From Methanoregula sp. UBA471 (GTDB lineage: Archaea; Halobacteriota; Methanomicrobia; Methanomicrobiales; Methanospirillaceae), in the NCBI GenBank assembly GCA_002495065.1, contig DADT01000028.1, positions 96,408 to 120,603 on the forward strand: 24,196 nucleotides of DNA. The letters are read 5' to 3'. Below are positions 15,849 through 22,575 of this stretch, piece by piece. A program made the translations under genes and the position numbers. The stretch's first letter is position 1. Each line of letters begins with the position of its first letter. The notes under the pieces were generated by a model that worked only from the letters and a program-made list of their open reading frames with translations, did no database searches and was not told the DNA's origin.

Positions 15849-15925
15849 GGAGAATATTCTCCGATTCTGGCACCTTCTTCGGAGAGTATGCCGGAAGGGT
15901 CAATCGGAGCCCTATACAGACTCCG
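15849..15925. other. Structured segment with competing stems, possible ncRNA or regulatory RNA
   Basis: Four overlapping helices can be drawn: a perfect palindrome GGAGAATATTCTCC (15849-15862); CTCCGATT (15859-15866) with AATCGGAG (15902-15909); CCTTC-TT-CGG (15873-15882) with CCGGAAGG (15891-15898); and CGGAG (15905-15909) with CTCCG (15921-15925). The second pairing encloses the third and excludes the first and fourth. No gene follows closely on either strand (the next is about 270 bases away on the minus strand), so a free-standing RNA or a 3'-end structure is more likely than a cis switch. Confidence 0.45.
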
Positions 15926-16191
15926 TTTACTAACTTATTCGTTATTTTCCTGCAAAAAACGTACACTTTTACACAATTTTTTAAAGTTGTGATTTCCTCG
16001 GGATTCGGGCCAAACGGGGTAATTTTATTCGAGGTATAAGCCGCTAATGTACGCTATTTGGAGGAAAACGGAAGGTGCCTTGGGAGGTAGCACAGTAGCA
16101 GGGAAAAGAAGGACTGTTTTTGGATGGAGTGGTGAATGCCTGCGGAATACAGGTATCCCTCCAGATCGCTGGTAAAACAATCGGAAACTTC
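15926..16191. other. Non-coding stretch downstream of the Cys-rich lipoprotein gene
   Basis: AT-rich around 15926-15995, including CACAA-10 nt-TTGTG (15974-15993), which on the minus strand could act as a terminator for the lipoprotein gene. A 42-codon plus-strand frame (16047-16175) has a poorly spaced GAGGT and no protein-like composition. Nothing else recognised. Confidence 0.4.
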
Positions 16192-16581
16192 TCAGCACTT
16201 CTCCTCGCATGCAAAAGATTTCGCAGGATCATTCCGGGATTCGTTCAGACAGGTCAGTACACAGGATCTGCAGGTATTAAATTCCGGTTTCATTACCATC
16301 CTGCAGGTCCCGTTACTATCGGTAGTGCAGTTGGTAAACTGGCGGCACTTGTCACCAAGCTGGTATACAGCAGTACAGACCTCCGGTATTTCCGGGCCGC
16401 ACGTGAGATCCAAACCGTGACAGGGAGTAAGACCACAGTCCGGCGGGTTTCCTGGCGGGATTGTTGTCGTTACTGTCGTCGTTCCAGGTGTTCCATTTGG
16501 GAAAACTGTCGTGCAGCCGGAAACCAGTAAAGTGACAATGATAATGACACATGTCCATGGACTGAAAAGTTGTATGGTCAG
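16192..16581 (-). CDS. Cysteine-rich secreted lipoprotein, apparent CTG start
   Basis: A 129-residue open frame with a lipoprotein signal (hydrophobic VIIIVTLLVSGC, lipobox Cys at about residue 23), a Thr/Pro-rich linker (GTTTVTTTIPPGNPP) and a C-terminal domain with 12 Cys. The Cys pattern includes DCGLTPCHG, LTCGPEIPEVC, DKCRQFTNC, TCRSCV and ends CEEKC. The domain is probably disulfide-bonded or metal-binding outside the cell. No ATG, GTG or TTG exists between the upstream in-frame stop and the hydrophobic segment, but CTG 16581 is preceded at 5 nt by a near-perfect ribosome-binding site, GGAGAGGT. That makes CTG the likely start (MTIQLFSPWTC). An internal TTG (16413) would lose the signal. 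Family not recognised. Confidence 0.7.
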   Translation of the reverse strand: MTIQLFSPWTCVIIIVTLLVSGCTTVFPNGTPGTTTVTTTIPPGNPPDCGLTPCHGLDLTCGPEIPEVCTAVYQLGDKCRQFTNCTTDSNGTCRMVMKPEFNTCRSCVLTCLNESRNDPAKSFACEEKC

Positions 16582-16775
16582 GTGAAACCTCTCCTTTATA
16601 TTGACAGAATTATCTTTTCAGGTAATGTTAGGTTTATCGTATTTGCAAAAGATCATATGAGTCCGGACATGTATTTTCTGAGGTATGGTATTTCCACGTT
16701 TCCAGGTTTTTCGATCCCGGCTGACGGCAATAATCACACGAATCTGACCATTGCAAAATCCAGAAGCCATAAGAC

Positions 16776-16784
16776 AAAATTTAA
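16776..16784 (+). promoter_or_regulatory. TATA-like box of acylphosphatase gene
   Basis: AAAATTTAA is centred about 30 bases before ATG 16810, consistent with a leaderless or nearly leaderless mRNA. Confidence 0.4.
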
Positions 16785-16809
16785 TGCCAGAAATTCCCTT
16801 GTCGGTAGT

Positions 16810-17085
16810 ATGGAGCGGATCACCGCAGTTGCAAAAGGCAAGGTCCAGGGCGTGGGATACCGGCACTTCGTGGCAAACTGTGCCCATATGACCGGAGTTC
16901 ACGGATTTGTAAGGAATATGCCGGATGGTTCAGTGAAGATGGTCGCCGAGAGTTCCCGTGCATCTCTTGAGGATTTTGTCAGGAGGGTACGGGCCTTGGA
17001 AGAGCCGCTGATCCAGGTCAGGGATCTGTCGGTTACGCCGTGTGCTGCGACCGGGGAATACAAAGGGTTCTGGGTTGAATGGTGA
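16810..17085 (+). CDS. acyP: Acylphosphatase
   Basis: A 91-residue protein of standard size that hydrolyses acyl phosphates. The catalytic Arg is R18 in KVQGVGYRHFV and the catalytic Asn is N36 in GFVRNMPDGSV, in the usual ferredoxin-like fold layout. The frame stays open upstream to 16570, but that extension has no family resemblance, so I start at ATG 16810 (MERITAVAKGKVQG). It lies between the divergent lipoprotein gene and the convergent ruvB, so it is probably monocistronic. Confidence 0.93.
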   Translation: MERITAVAKGKVQGVGYRHFVANCAHMTGVHGFVRNMPDGSVKMVAESSRASLEDFVRRVRALEEPLIQVRDLSVTPCAATGEYKGFWVEW

Positions 17086-17112
17086 AGCCCAGAAAAGAGT
17101 TGAAAGGATAAC

Positions 17113-18114
17113 TCACACCAGCGTCTTCTGCGGATTGTTGAGATGCTTCTTAGCTGCCGGTGTAACCTCCCTTCCCTGCGGGGTGCGTTTGAGAAAACCT
17201 ATCTGTATTAGGTAGGGTTCATATACATCCTCGATGGTTCTCACCTCTTCCCCTACAGAAATTGCAATAGTCTTGGCACCGACAGGACCGCCATCAAAAT
17301 CCCGGGCTATGACCGAGAGAATCCTCCGGTCCAGTTCGTCAAGGCCAAGCTCATCGATCTGCATCATGGAAAGCGCACGTGAGGTAATCTCCCGTGTTAT
17401 CGTACCGTCTCCTTTGACCACAGCATAATCTCTCACCCTCCGCAGCAGACGGTTAACAATCCGAGGTGTGCCCCGGCTCCGTTTTGCGATCTCCTCTGCT
17501 CCGTCAGCTGTTATCGGTATCTTCAGTATTGAGGCACTCCGTATTACTATCCTCACCAGATCGCCAGGCGCATACAGGTCGAGCCGTGAGATAATACCGA
17601 ATCGGTCCCTGAACGGGGCACTTAGGAGCCCTTGTTTTGTGGTTGCCCCGATAAGGGTAAACTGTTCGAGATTCAGCTTGATCGAGCGGGCGCTCGGACC
17701 TTCCCCAATCATTACATCAATGAAAAAATCCTCCATTGCCGGGTAAAGGACTTCTTCGACGACCGGGTTTATGCGGTGGATTTCGTCGATAAACAGGATG
17801 TCTCCCCGTTTCAGCGGGGTGAGGAGCGCGGCAATGTCCCCCGGCTTTTCCAGTACCGGGCCGGTTGTCGCACGGATATCAGCACCCATTTCATGGGCGA
17901 TGATATGTGCAAGCGTTGTCTTGCCGAGCCCTGGCGGCCCGGAGAACAGAATGTGGTCGAGAGGTTCGCCGCGTTTCTGTGCTGCCTCGATTGCAATGTT
18001 CAGGGCGTCTTTTACCTGTACCTGCCCGACGAATTCGTCCAGACGTGCCGGGCGGATGGTCAGGTCATCCCCTTCCTCCGTGAGTGGTTCAGGTGAGATA
18101 ATCCTCTCGGTCAT
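17113..18114 (-). CDS. ruvB: Holliday junction branch-migration ATPase RuvB
   Basis: A 333-residue AAA+ motor, the full bacterial length. Walker A GPPGLGKTT (residues 59-67), Walker B LFIDEIH (107-113), sensor 1 IGATTK (155-160), Arg finger in APFRDRFG, sensor 2 RGTPRIVNRLLRRVRD, and a C-terminal winged helix with GGPVGAKTIA, LIQIGFLKRTPQGR. RuvB hexamers pump DNA through RuvA-bound four-way junctions. It starts 7 nt after ruvA and ends the ruvC-ruvA-ruvB operon. The protein is bacterial in type; most archaea rely on Hjc and Hel308/Hjm instead, so ancient acquisition from bacteria is the likely origin. Confidence 0.97.
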   Translation of the reverse strand: MTERIISPEPLTEEGDDLTIRPARLDEFVGQVQVKDALNIAIEAAQKRGEPLDHILFSGPPGLGKTTLAHIIAHEMGADIRATTGPVLEKPGDIAALLTPLKRGDILFIDEIHRINPVVEEVLYPAMEDFFIDVMIGEGPSARSIKLNLEQFTLIGATTKQGLLSAPFRDRFGIISRLDLYAPGDLVRIVIRSASILKIPITADGAEEIAKRSRGTPRIVNRLLRRVRDYAVVKGDGTITREITSRALSMMQIDELGLDELDRRILSVIARDFDGGPVGAKTIAISVGEEVRTIEDVYEPYLIQIGFLKRTPQGREVTPAAKKHLNNPQKTLV

Positions 18115-18121
18115 GGTCCTT

Positions 18122-18718
18122 TCACCTGTCCTTCATTTTTACAAGTGCAGCCTTGATAAGATCCTGCACGGCAGGGGATTTCAGCGCGAGTGCCGCATCG
18201 TTGACAGCATCCCGCGACTCCTTTTCTGCAAACCCGAGCGAGATCAGTGCGCTTACTGCATCGAGAACTGCAGGACCAGCCCTGCCTGTGTATCCCGAAA
18301 CCATCGTCTGGCTTACTTTCTTCATTTTGTCCCGGAGTTCAAGGATTAACCGTTTTGCACTTTTGGCACCAATGCCGGAGATCCGGGTAAGAGCTTTTTC
18401 ATCTTCATTCAAAATCGCCATCGCAAACTCTTCAATCCCAATCTGGGAGAGAAGGTTAAGGGCGGTCTGGGGTCCGATCCCAGAAACACCGATCAGTATC
18501 CTGAACATCTCCAGTTCGCTCTGATGCATGAAGCCATACAGGGTGATCGCATCCTCGCGGACTGACATATGCGTGAAGAGTCTTACAGGTTCCTTTGTAT
18601 GCGCCAGCAGCTGGAGAGCCGGCTGGGTAACATGCACCTGGTACCCTATTCCCCCGACATCGATCACTACCCATTTGTCACCCGCAAGAACCGGCTCACC
18701 TCGGAGATGTGCGATCAT
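18122..18718 (-). CDS. ruvA: Holliday junction-binding protein RuvA
   Basis: A 198-residue protein with the three RuvA domains. The N-terminal OB fold begins MIAHLRGEPVLAGDKWVVID. Two helix-hairpin-helix motifs follow, LIGVSGIGPQTALNLLS (about 75-91) and LTRISGIGAKSAKRLI (about 110-125). The C-terminal three-helix domain that contacts RuvB contains AVSALISLGFAEKESRDAV. The HVTQPALQLL and MSVREDAITLYGF stretches also fit. RuvA holds the junction in an open square and loads RuvB. It lies 73 nt after ruvC and 7 nt before ruvB, giving the order C-A-B. Confidence 0.96.
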   Translation of the reverse strand: MIAHLRGEPVLAGDKWVVIDVGGIGYQVHVTQPALQLLAHTKEPVRLFTHMSVREDAITLYGFMHQSELEMFRILIGVSGIGPQTALNLLSQIGIEEFAMAILNEDEKALTRISGIGAKSAKRLILELRDKMKKVSQTMVSGYTGRAGPAVLDAVSALISLGFAEKESRDAVNDAALALKSPAVQDLIKAALVKMKDR

Positions 18719-18791
18719 TGTACTCTCTCTTGATATGGCTTCACTTGGTTATCACTATTCTCTTTAAGGATAATGGTAAATCATGTTCAGA

Positions 18792-19265
18792 TTATCTCAT
18801 GATATGGATATGACATAAGGCAATCGAAAGGGCATCAGCAGCATCATCCGGGGTAGGAATTTCCTTCAACCGGAGCAGGCGTTTGATCATCTCCTGCATT
18901 TGACGCTTGTCGGCCCGTCCGGATCCGGTAATCGCCTGTTTGACCTGGTTCGGGGTGTATTCTGCGACGGGGATATTCCGTTGTTCGGCAGCAAGAAGGA
19001 TAACCCCGCGTACTTCACTTACACCCATGGCTGAAGAGATGTTCCGGGTAAAGAATAATTTTTCAAGAGAGAGATACGCTGGCTGGTACTTCTCAAGGAG
19101 TGTCCCGACTTCAGTATGTATTTTTAATATCCTTTCTGAAGCCCGAAGATCCCTCCCGGATGTTTCCAGGCATCCATAACAGACAGCACGAATCTCCCCT
19201 CCGGTAACCTCGAGTACGCCGTATCCCATCCGCGCAAGCCCGGGGTCAATACCGATAACAATCAT
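18792..19265 (-). CDS. ruvC: Holliday junction resolvase RuvC
   Basis: A 157-residue RNase H-fold endonuclease that cuts four-way junctions. The catalytic acids are D7 (VIGIDPGLARMGYG), E68 (LSLEKLFF), and D141/D144 in the C-terminal PDDAADALSIALCH. FFTRNISSAMGVSEVRGV and YTPNQVKQAITGSGRADK are family signatures. All catalytic residues are present, so it should be active. It is the first gene of the operon. TATA-like elements lie about 25 (19286-19294) and 42 bases (19303-19312) upstream of the ATG on the minus strand. Confidence 0.96.
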   Translation of the reverse strand: MIVIGIDPGLARMGYGVLEVTGGEIRAVCYGCLETSGRDLRASERILKIHTEVGTLLEKYQPAYLSLEKLFFTRNISSAMGVSEVRGVILLAAEQRNIPVAEYTPNQVKQAITGSGRADKRQMQEMIKRLLRLKEIPTPDDAADALSIALCHIHIMR

Positions 19266-19372
19266 GTATGGAGATGCTCCGGATCAGATATATGTCGCAC
19301 CTGTAATATACAAGACGCGGTAAGCGGGGCGAAGATAACGGGAAGAGGACGAATGCTTTGCCCTTAATACAG

Positions 19373-19389
19373 TTTTTATGTCATAAAAA
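19373..19389. promoter_or_regulatory. Perfect 8-bp inverted repeat between ruvC and the VOC gene, possible operator
   Basis: TTTTTATG and CATAAAAA face each other across a single T. The site lies about 110 bp before ruvC and 77 bp before the VOC gene, upstream of the core promoters on both sides, where an activator or shared regulator could bind. A/T-rich palindromes also arise by chance. Confidence 0.35.
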
Positions 19390-19435
19390 ATTTTAACTTA
19401 TCTGCAGGACCAAAAAAATTGCCACTATCAATAAT

Positions 19436-19444
19436 CATATATTC
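19436..19444 (+). promoter_or_regulatory. TATA box of the VOC-protein gene, leaderless
   Basis: TCATATATT is centred about 26 bases before ATG 19466, and no ribosome-binding site precedes the ATG, both as expected for a leaderless archaeal mRNA. Confidence 0.55.
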
Positions 19445-19465
19445 GTCCTGATTCGTCATGCCCTT

Positions 19466-19849
19466 ATGGTAAACATTGCGTATTTCGAGGTGCCCGCTGA
19501 CAACGTAGGGCGTGCAAAGAAATTCTATCATTCCTTATTCGGATGGATAATCGAGCCGACGAAAACTCCCGGTGCAGACATGAAAACCATGGAGTACCAG
19601 GATATAATCACTGGCGAACCGCAGGAAAAAACCCTGAACATGGGGGGAATGTACAAACGGCAGATGCCCGGGACTCCTTTCATGCCGTACGTGATGGTGG
19701 AAGATGTTGACAAGATCATTGCGAAGGCAGAGAAACTCGGTGGCAGGATTATCATGCCAAAAATGAAAATCGAATCTGTCGGTGATACAGCAATTATCCA
19801 GGACACCGAAGGCAATACCATTGGGGTATGGAAGCCTTCAATGGCATAA
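19466..19849 (+). CDS. VOC (glyoxalase/bleomycin-resistance fold) family protein
   Basis: A 127-residue protein with the paired beta-alpha-beta-beta-beta modules of the vicinal-oxygen-chelate fold. The first module begins MVNIAYFEVPADNVGRAKKF with YHSLFGW following; the second has MPYVMVEDVDKIIAKAEKLG, ending DTEGNTIGVWKP. The usual first metal ligand (His in the opening strand) is replaced in IAYFEVP, and the ending glutamate is absent, so it may not be a metalloenzyme. The PADNVGRAKKFY and TEGNTIGVW pattern matches many small uncharacterised VOC proteins. Monocistronic, divergent from ruvCAB. Function unknown. Confidence 0.85.
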   Translation: MVNIAYFEVPADNVGRAKKFYHSLFGWIIEPTKTPGADMKTMEYQDIITGEPQEKTLNMGGMYKRQMPGTPFMPYVMVEDVDKIIAKAEKLGGRIIMPKMKIESVGDTAIIQDTEGNTIGVWKPSMA

Positions 19850-20204
19850 ATCATTTCTCTGATGGGCCTGAAAAGAAAAATCCTGCCGCAGGACAACTGA
19901 ATAGCCATCCTGAAAAAGGGGTTGCCCGGAGTTAAATCTCCCGGTTGTTGTTTTAGTCTCAGCTCTGATCGACATTGAAGTGGATTCACGGTTATGGATG
20001 GAGGATGTGCGGGTAATCATAAGATTTTCCAGGAACTCTCAAATTATAATTATCAGAAGAAAATTGGGTGCTTGTTCATTTTCATGTTGAACTTTGTCTG
20101 ATAACGAAACCGACCCGTAAATCAAATTTTTTTCTCTGTAGAAACGGAGCATGAACGCGAGTTCGCACCCGAACCATGAAAATCATTAAACCCTGTAATT
20201 TTAT
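19850..20204. other. Non-coding AT-rich stretch after the VOC gene
   Basis: About 355 bases with no plausible gene on either strand. Short frames complementary to it overlap the VOC gene and lack ribosome-binding sites. It leads into the GC-rich structured island. Confidence 0.5.
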
Positions 20205-20320
20205 GAGGCTCCCCGCCTCAGGGCCTCTCCGAGGCACGGCGGGGCAGTGCGGTGTTTACAAATATGCTTACAGGCACTGATCCGCCGCGGGGCGCCCCAT
20301 CAAGGGCGGCGGGGTTCATC
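20205..20320. other. GC-rich structured island, candidate non-coding RNA
   Basis: A very GC-rich block inside AT-rich DNA, full of complementary arms. CCCCGCC (20211-20217) pairs with GGCGGGG (20238-20244), enclosing GCCTC/GAGGC (20223-20227, 20231-20235). GGCGG-3-AGTGC (20238-20250) pairs with GCACT-3-CCGCC (20274-20286). CGCCC (20293-20297) pairs with GGGCG (20304-20308), and GGGGCGCCCC (20289-20298) is palindromic. GAGGC at 20205 can also pair with GCCTC at 20215, so several folds compete. No open frame or known RNA family was recognised. Confidence 0.45.
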
Positions 20321-20380
20321 GCAAATAATTATGAGGAATAAATATTCCATTACTCATATCGGTTTAATTTAATTTCATGG

Positions 20381-20747
20381 GAAATCTTGTTTTTATAAAG
20401 TGATCTCACCGAAGACCAGGATGGATATTGTCAGAGGAGGCGGTTTTCACCCGTCAAAAAACCTAAGAGAATTCTCGTATACCGGAACCTTCTGCGAGCC
20501 CTGTTGTACCTTATTTCCCCTGCCCCCCAAAACTTTAGAGGTCATTATTCGAAAAAATGCGGAACCGGGCCGGAATTACTCAACGATGCCCGACGGGAAT
20601 GGATGAGGTCGAATATAGCAATGTTACGAAGACCGAAAGCGGGAGGGGATGTGGTTTGGGACGCGGCGGGTACCAGCAGGGGGGATGTGTTTGCATCCTT
20701 ACCGGGAACCTCAGGGATAACGAGGACTTCTCCAGAGTAATTTTTTT
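20381..20747 (+). repeat. Dispersed repeat, copy B (inverted partner of 2901-3270)
   Basis: Begins with GAAATCTTG and a TATA-like TTTTTATAAAG (20390-20400), as in copy A, then follows copy A through CACCGAAGACCAGG, GAATTCTCGTA, TTGTACCTTATTTCCCC and a 66-base identical core (20604-20669). It ends with a CCTC/GAGG stem (20709-20725) and a run of seven T (20741-20747). The stem sequence differs from copy A (CCTCA/TGAGG there) but is still able to form. The layout looks like promoter, transcript body and terminator. Its 3' end meets the rubrerythrin terminator head-on. Confidence 0.85.
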
Positions 20748-20751
20748 AGGA

Positions 20752-20768
20752 TTTTTGCACCGCAAAAA
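20752..20768. terminator. Bidirectional hairpin terminator between repeat B and rubrerythrin gene
   Basis: TTTTTGC and GCAAAAA pair perfectly around ACC. With A/T runs on both sides (T 20741-20747; A 20764-20770, i.e. T on the minus strand) it can end transcripts from both directions. The rubrerythrin stop is at 20774. Confidence 0.5.
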
Positions 20769-20773
20769 AATTT

Positions 20774-21346
20774 TCAATAATTCTCACAAAACAACTCAAA
20801 ATATGCTCTTGGATGATCACATACGGGACATTTCGAGGGAGCTTCCTGACCTTCGTGGACGTACCCGCAATTCCGGCATTTCCAGTATTCCGGGACAGAT
20901 TTCCTGAAAATTTCCCCTTTGGCAAGACTGTCAAGCAGTTTCCTGTACCGCCGCTCGTGATACGACTCTACCTTTGCGATCTGCCGGAAGGTATGGGCTA
21001 TCTCCGGGAAACCTTCTTCTTCTGCTACCTGTCCAAACTCTGGATAAAGGGTGCCCCATTCCATGTTCTCCCCATCTGCGGATAATTTCAGGTTCTCTGA
21101 GGTTGTCCCGATAATCCCCGCGGGATACGTTGCGATAATCTTCACTTCGCCACCCTTTAAGTGACTGAAGAAAAGTTTCGCGTGCTCTTTTTCGTTTTCA
21201 GAGGTCTCTGAAAAGATCGCGGATATCTGTTCGTACCCTTCCTTTTTTGCAGCGCTCGCAAAGAAACTGTACCGCGTTCGTGCCTGTGATTCTCCTGCAA
21301 ATGCCGCCAGGAGATTTTTTTCCGTCTTGCTGCCTTTCAGTTCCAT
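20774..21346 (-). CDS. rbr: Rubrerythrin
   Basis: A 190-residue peroxide-detoxifying diiron protein of anaerobes. The N-terminal four-helix domain supplies the iron ligands: AGESQARTRY (first Glu), SENEKEHAKLFF (ExxH), the EEEGFPEIAHTFRQIAKVE helix and ESYHERRY. The C-terminal rubredoxin-like domain binds one iron through CRNCGYVHEG and CPVCDHPRAYF. Length and motif order are standard. GGAG lies 5 nt before the ATG. It would reduce hydrogen peroxide with electrons from a rubredoxin or flavoprotein. Probably monocistronic, with its own TATA box and terminator. Confidence 0.95.
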   Translation of the reverse strand: MELKGSKTEKNLLAAFAGESQARTRYSFFASAAKKEGYEQISAIFSETSENEKEHAKLFFSHLKGGEVKIIATYPAGIIGTTSENLKLSADGENMEWGTLYPEFGQVAEEEGFPEIAHTFRQIAKVESYHERRYRKLLDSLAKGEIFRKSVPEYWKCRNCGYVHEGQEAPSKCPVCDHPRAYFELFCENY

Positions 21347-21419
21347 AATACTCCGTATTCACCGGTCTTTCCGGCCGGCCAGCTTCAGATGATTTCTGGA
21401 ATAACATTCTATCGATCGG

Positions 21420-21431
21420 TGTAATTTATAA
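21420..21431 (-). promoter_or_regulatory. TATA box of rubrerythrin gene (near-symmetric, possibly bidirectional)
   Basis: On the minus strand TTATAAATTA lies about 80 bases before the rubrerythrin ATG, implying a leader of about 50 nt. On the plus strand the same bases (TAATTTATAA) stand about 31 bases before the ATG of a 33-codon frame at 21458. Confidence 0.45.
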
Positions 21432-21457
21432 CCCTTGATTCCCACAGGATTCACGAG

Positions 21458-21559
21458 ATGTCTGGAGCTGTTGACCGAATCCACAACATCTTTCGGGTGC
21501 GGATTACCCGGGAAAAAAAAGGGACCGGACTGTCGATAATCGACACGGATATGCAATAA
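21458..21559 (+). CDS. Candidate small protein, 33 residues
   Basis: ATG frame of 33 codons whose product begins MSGAVDRIHNIFRVRITREK and ends LSIIDTDMQ. It fills the gap between rubrerythrin and mch on the opposite strand, stopping 2 bases before the mch stop. A TATA-like element about 31 bases upstream could give a leaderless transcript, but the same element better serves rubrerythrin. No family recognised, no ribosome-binding site. Only a weak candidate. Confidence 0.3.
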   Translation: MSGAVDRIHNIFRVRITREKKGTGLSIIDTDMQ

Positions 21560-21561
21560 AG

Positions 21562-22509
21562 TTATTTGACGAGCCCGAAGGACTTCAGCGTTACATCAGT
21601 GTTCACTGCACCGACATGATACACCGACCCGGAGGTCAGCTCGTTGATGACGACCTCTGCTGGCGAGAACAGGGAAGTATCGATCTGATAGAAATCGTAG
21701 TTTGCTTCCCTGAAAATATCATTGAAAGGCTTGCCGTATCCCTTGGACTTATTACTCGGGATCTTCTCAAGATAGTCTTTGATCTCGGGTGCTTTCATCG
21801 TGAGGTTAATTCTCCCGTGATAGATGGTGGCGTCGTTTGTCACACCCATGGCAAGCTTTGCCCCCCTGACCGGCGGGATTGGTGCAGTTCCCATCGCGGC
21901 GATGATTTTTCTGGTGTCAAACCCGAGCTCGTTGAGTTTGTAGATTGCAGTCTCGACGCAGCGTCCGGAAACCTGGATTGAGCCAACGATGGAGGATGTG
22001 GGGGCAACAACTGCACAGGCATTCGCCACGTCAATATTACATTCCTCAGCTATCTTCTTCATTACCTCAGCATTCGGGAGGTGGTCGCTCTCCAGACAGA
22101 TTACGGCACAGTCGTACTCGTCTTCGTATTCGATCACTTCAAACGTGTGTTTCGGCTTGAGGGAGAGTGCCCGTGCCGGACCGCTACCCATAGCAAAATA
22201 ATTTCCAACCTTAACGGTCCATCCGGCTTTCTGCGCACCAAGGCAGGCAATGGATGGGAAGTCTGTCATGACGTCGATAAACGGCATGGGAAATTCATTG
22301 ATGTGTCCCATGCGGAAGTTGACCTCTCCCAGACCGCCCATGCAGATCTCGGTAAAAGCCCTGCCAGCTGCATATCCGCCGCGGGTACTCACACCGCAGT
22401 CAACGATGCGTGCTCCATTGTCCAGTTCATGATAGGAACAGTTGAATTCCTCTGGAATTTCGGCTAAATTTTCAAATATTTCCAGTGCCAGTTCGTTAAC
22501 ACTTAGCAT
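21562..22509 (-). CDS. mch: Methenyltetrahydromethanopterin cyclohydrolase
   Basis: A 315-residue cytoplasmic enzyme of methanogenesis from CO2: it interconverts 5-formyl- and 5,10-methenyl-tetrahydromethanopterin by hydrolysis. Family hallmarks are the N-terminal NELALEIFENL, DCGVSTRGGYAAGRAFTEIC, NYFAMGSGPARAL and IPPVRGAKLAMGVTNDATIY. Length is standard. GCAGGGG precedes the ATG, and a TATA-like AAAAATATTAT (22550-22560, minus strand) implies a short leader of about 20 nt. It lies 66 nt after orc1/cdc6 on the same strand. This gene is the main evidence that the organism carries the C1/H4MPT pathway. Confidence 0.97.
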   Translation of the reverse strand: MLSVNELALEIFENLAEIPEEFNCSYHELDNGARIVDCGVSTRGGYAAGRAFTEICMGGLGEVNFRMGHINEFPMPFIDVMTDFPSIACLGAQKAGWTVKVGNYFAMGSGPARALSLKPKHTFEVIEYEDEYDCAVICLESDHLPNAEVMKKIAEECNIDVANACAVVAPTSSIVGSIQVSGRCVETAIYKLNELGFDTRKIIAAMGTAPIPPVRGAKLAMGVTNDATIYHGRINLTMKAPEIKDYLEKIPSNKSKGYGKPFNDIFREANYDFYQIDTSLFSPAEVVINELTSGSVYHVGAVNTDVTLKSFGLVK

Positions 22510-22575
22510 CTATAAAACCCCTGCATCATAAAAGAGGGTCTGGGAACAGATAATATTTTTCAAACGGATCCGGCG

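Noticed and set aside
16047..16175. A 42-codon plus-strand frame
   Set aside because: Poorly spaced GAGGT, no protein-like composition, and no support other than length.
16120..16530. A 136-codon plus-strand frame opposite the Cys-rich lipoprotein
   Set aside because: Its composition is that of a complement (Arg/Cys-rich with no motifs), while the minus strand carries a signal peptide, lipobox and regular Cys pattern.
16570..16809. An 80-codon N-terminal extension of acylphosphatase
   Set aside because: The family is about 90 residues; the extension has no similarity and covers the lipoprotein ribosome-binding site region and the acylphosphatase promoter.
20504..20740. A protein encoded by the repeat (frame beginning MYLISPAPQNF)
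   Set aside because: The similar frame in copy A changes completely after a one-base indel beyond the identical core, and a second frame is equally conserved, so DNA identity rather than coding explains it.
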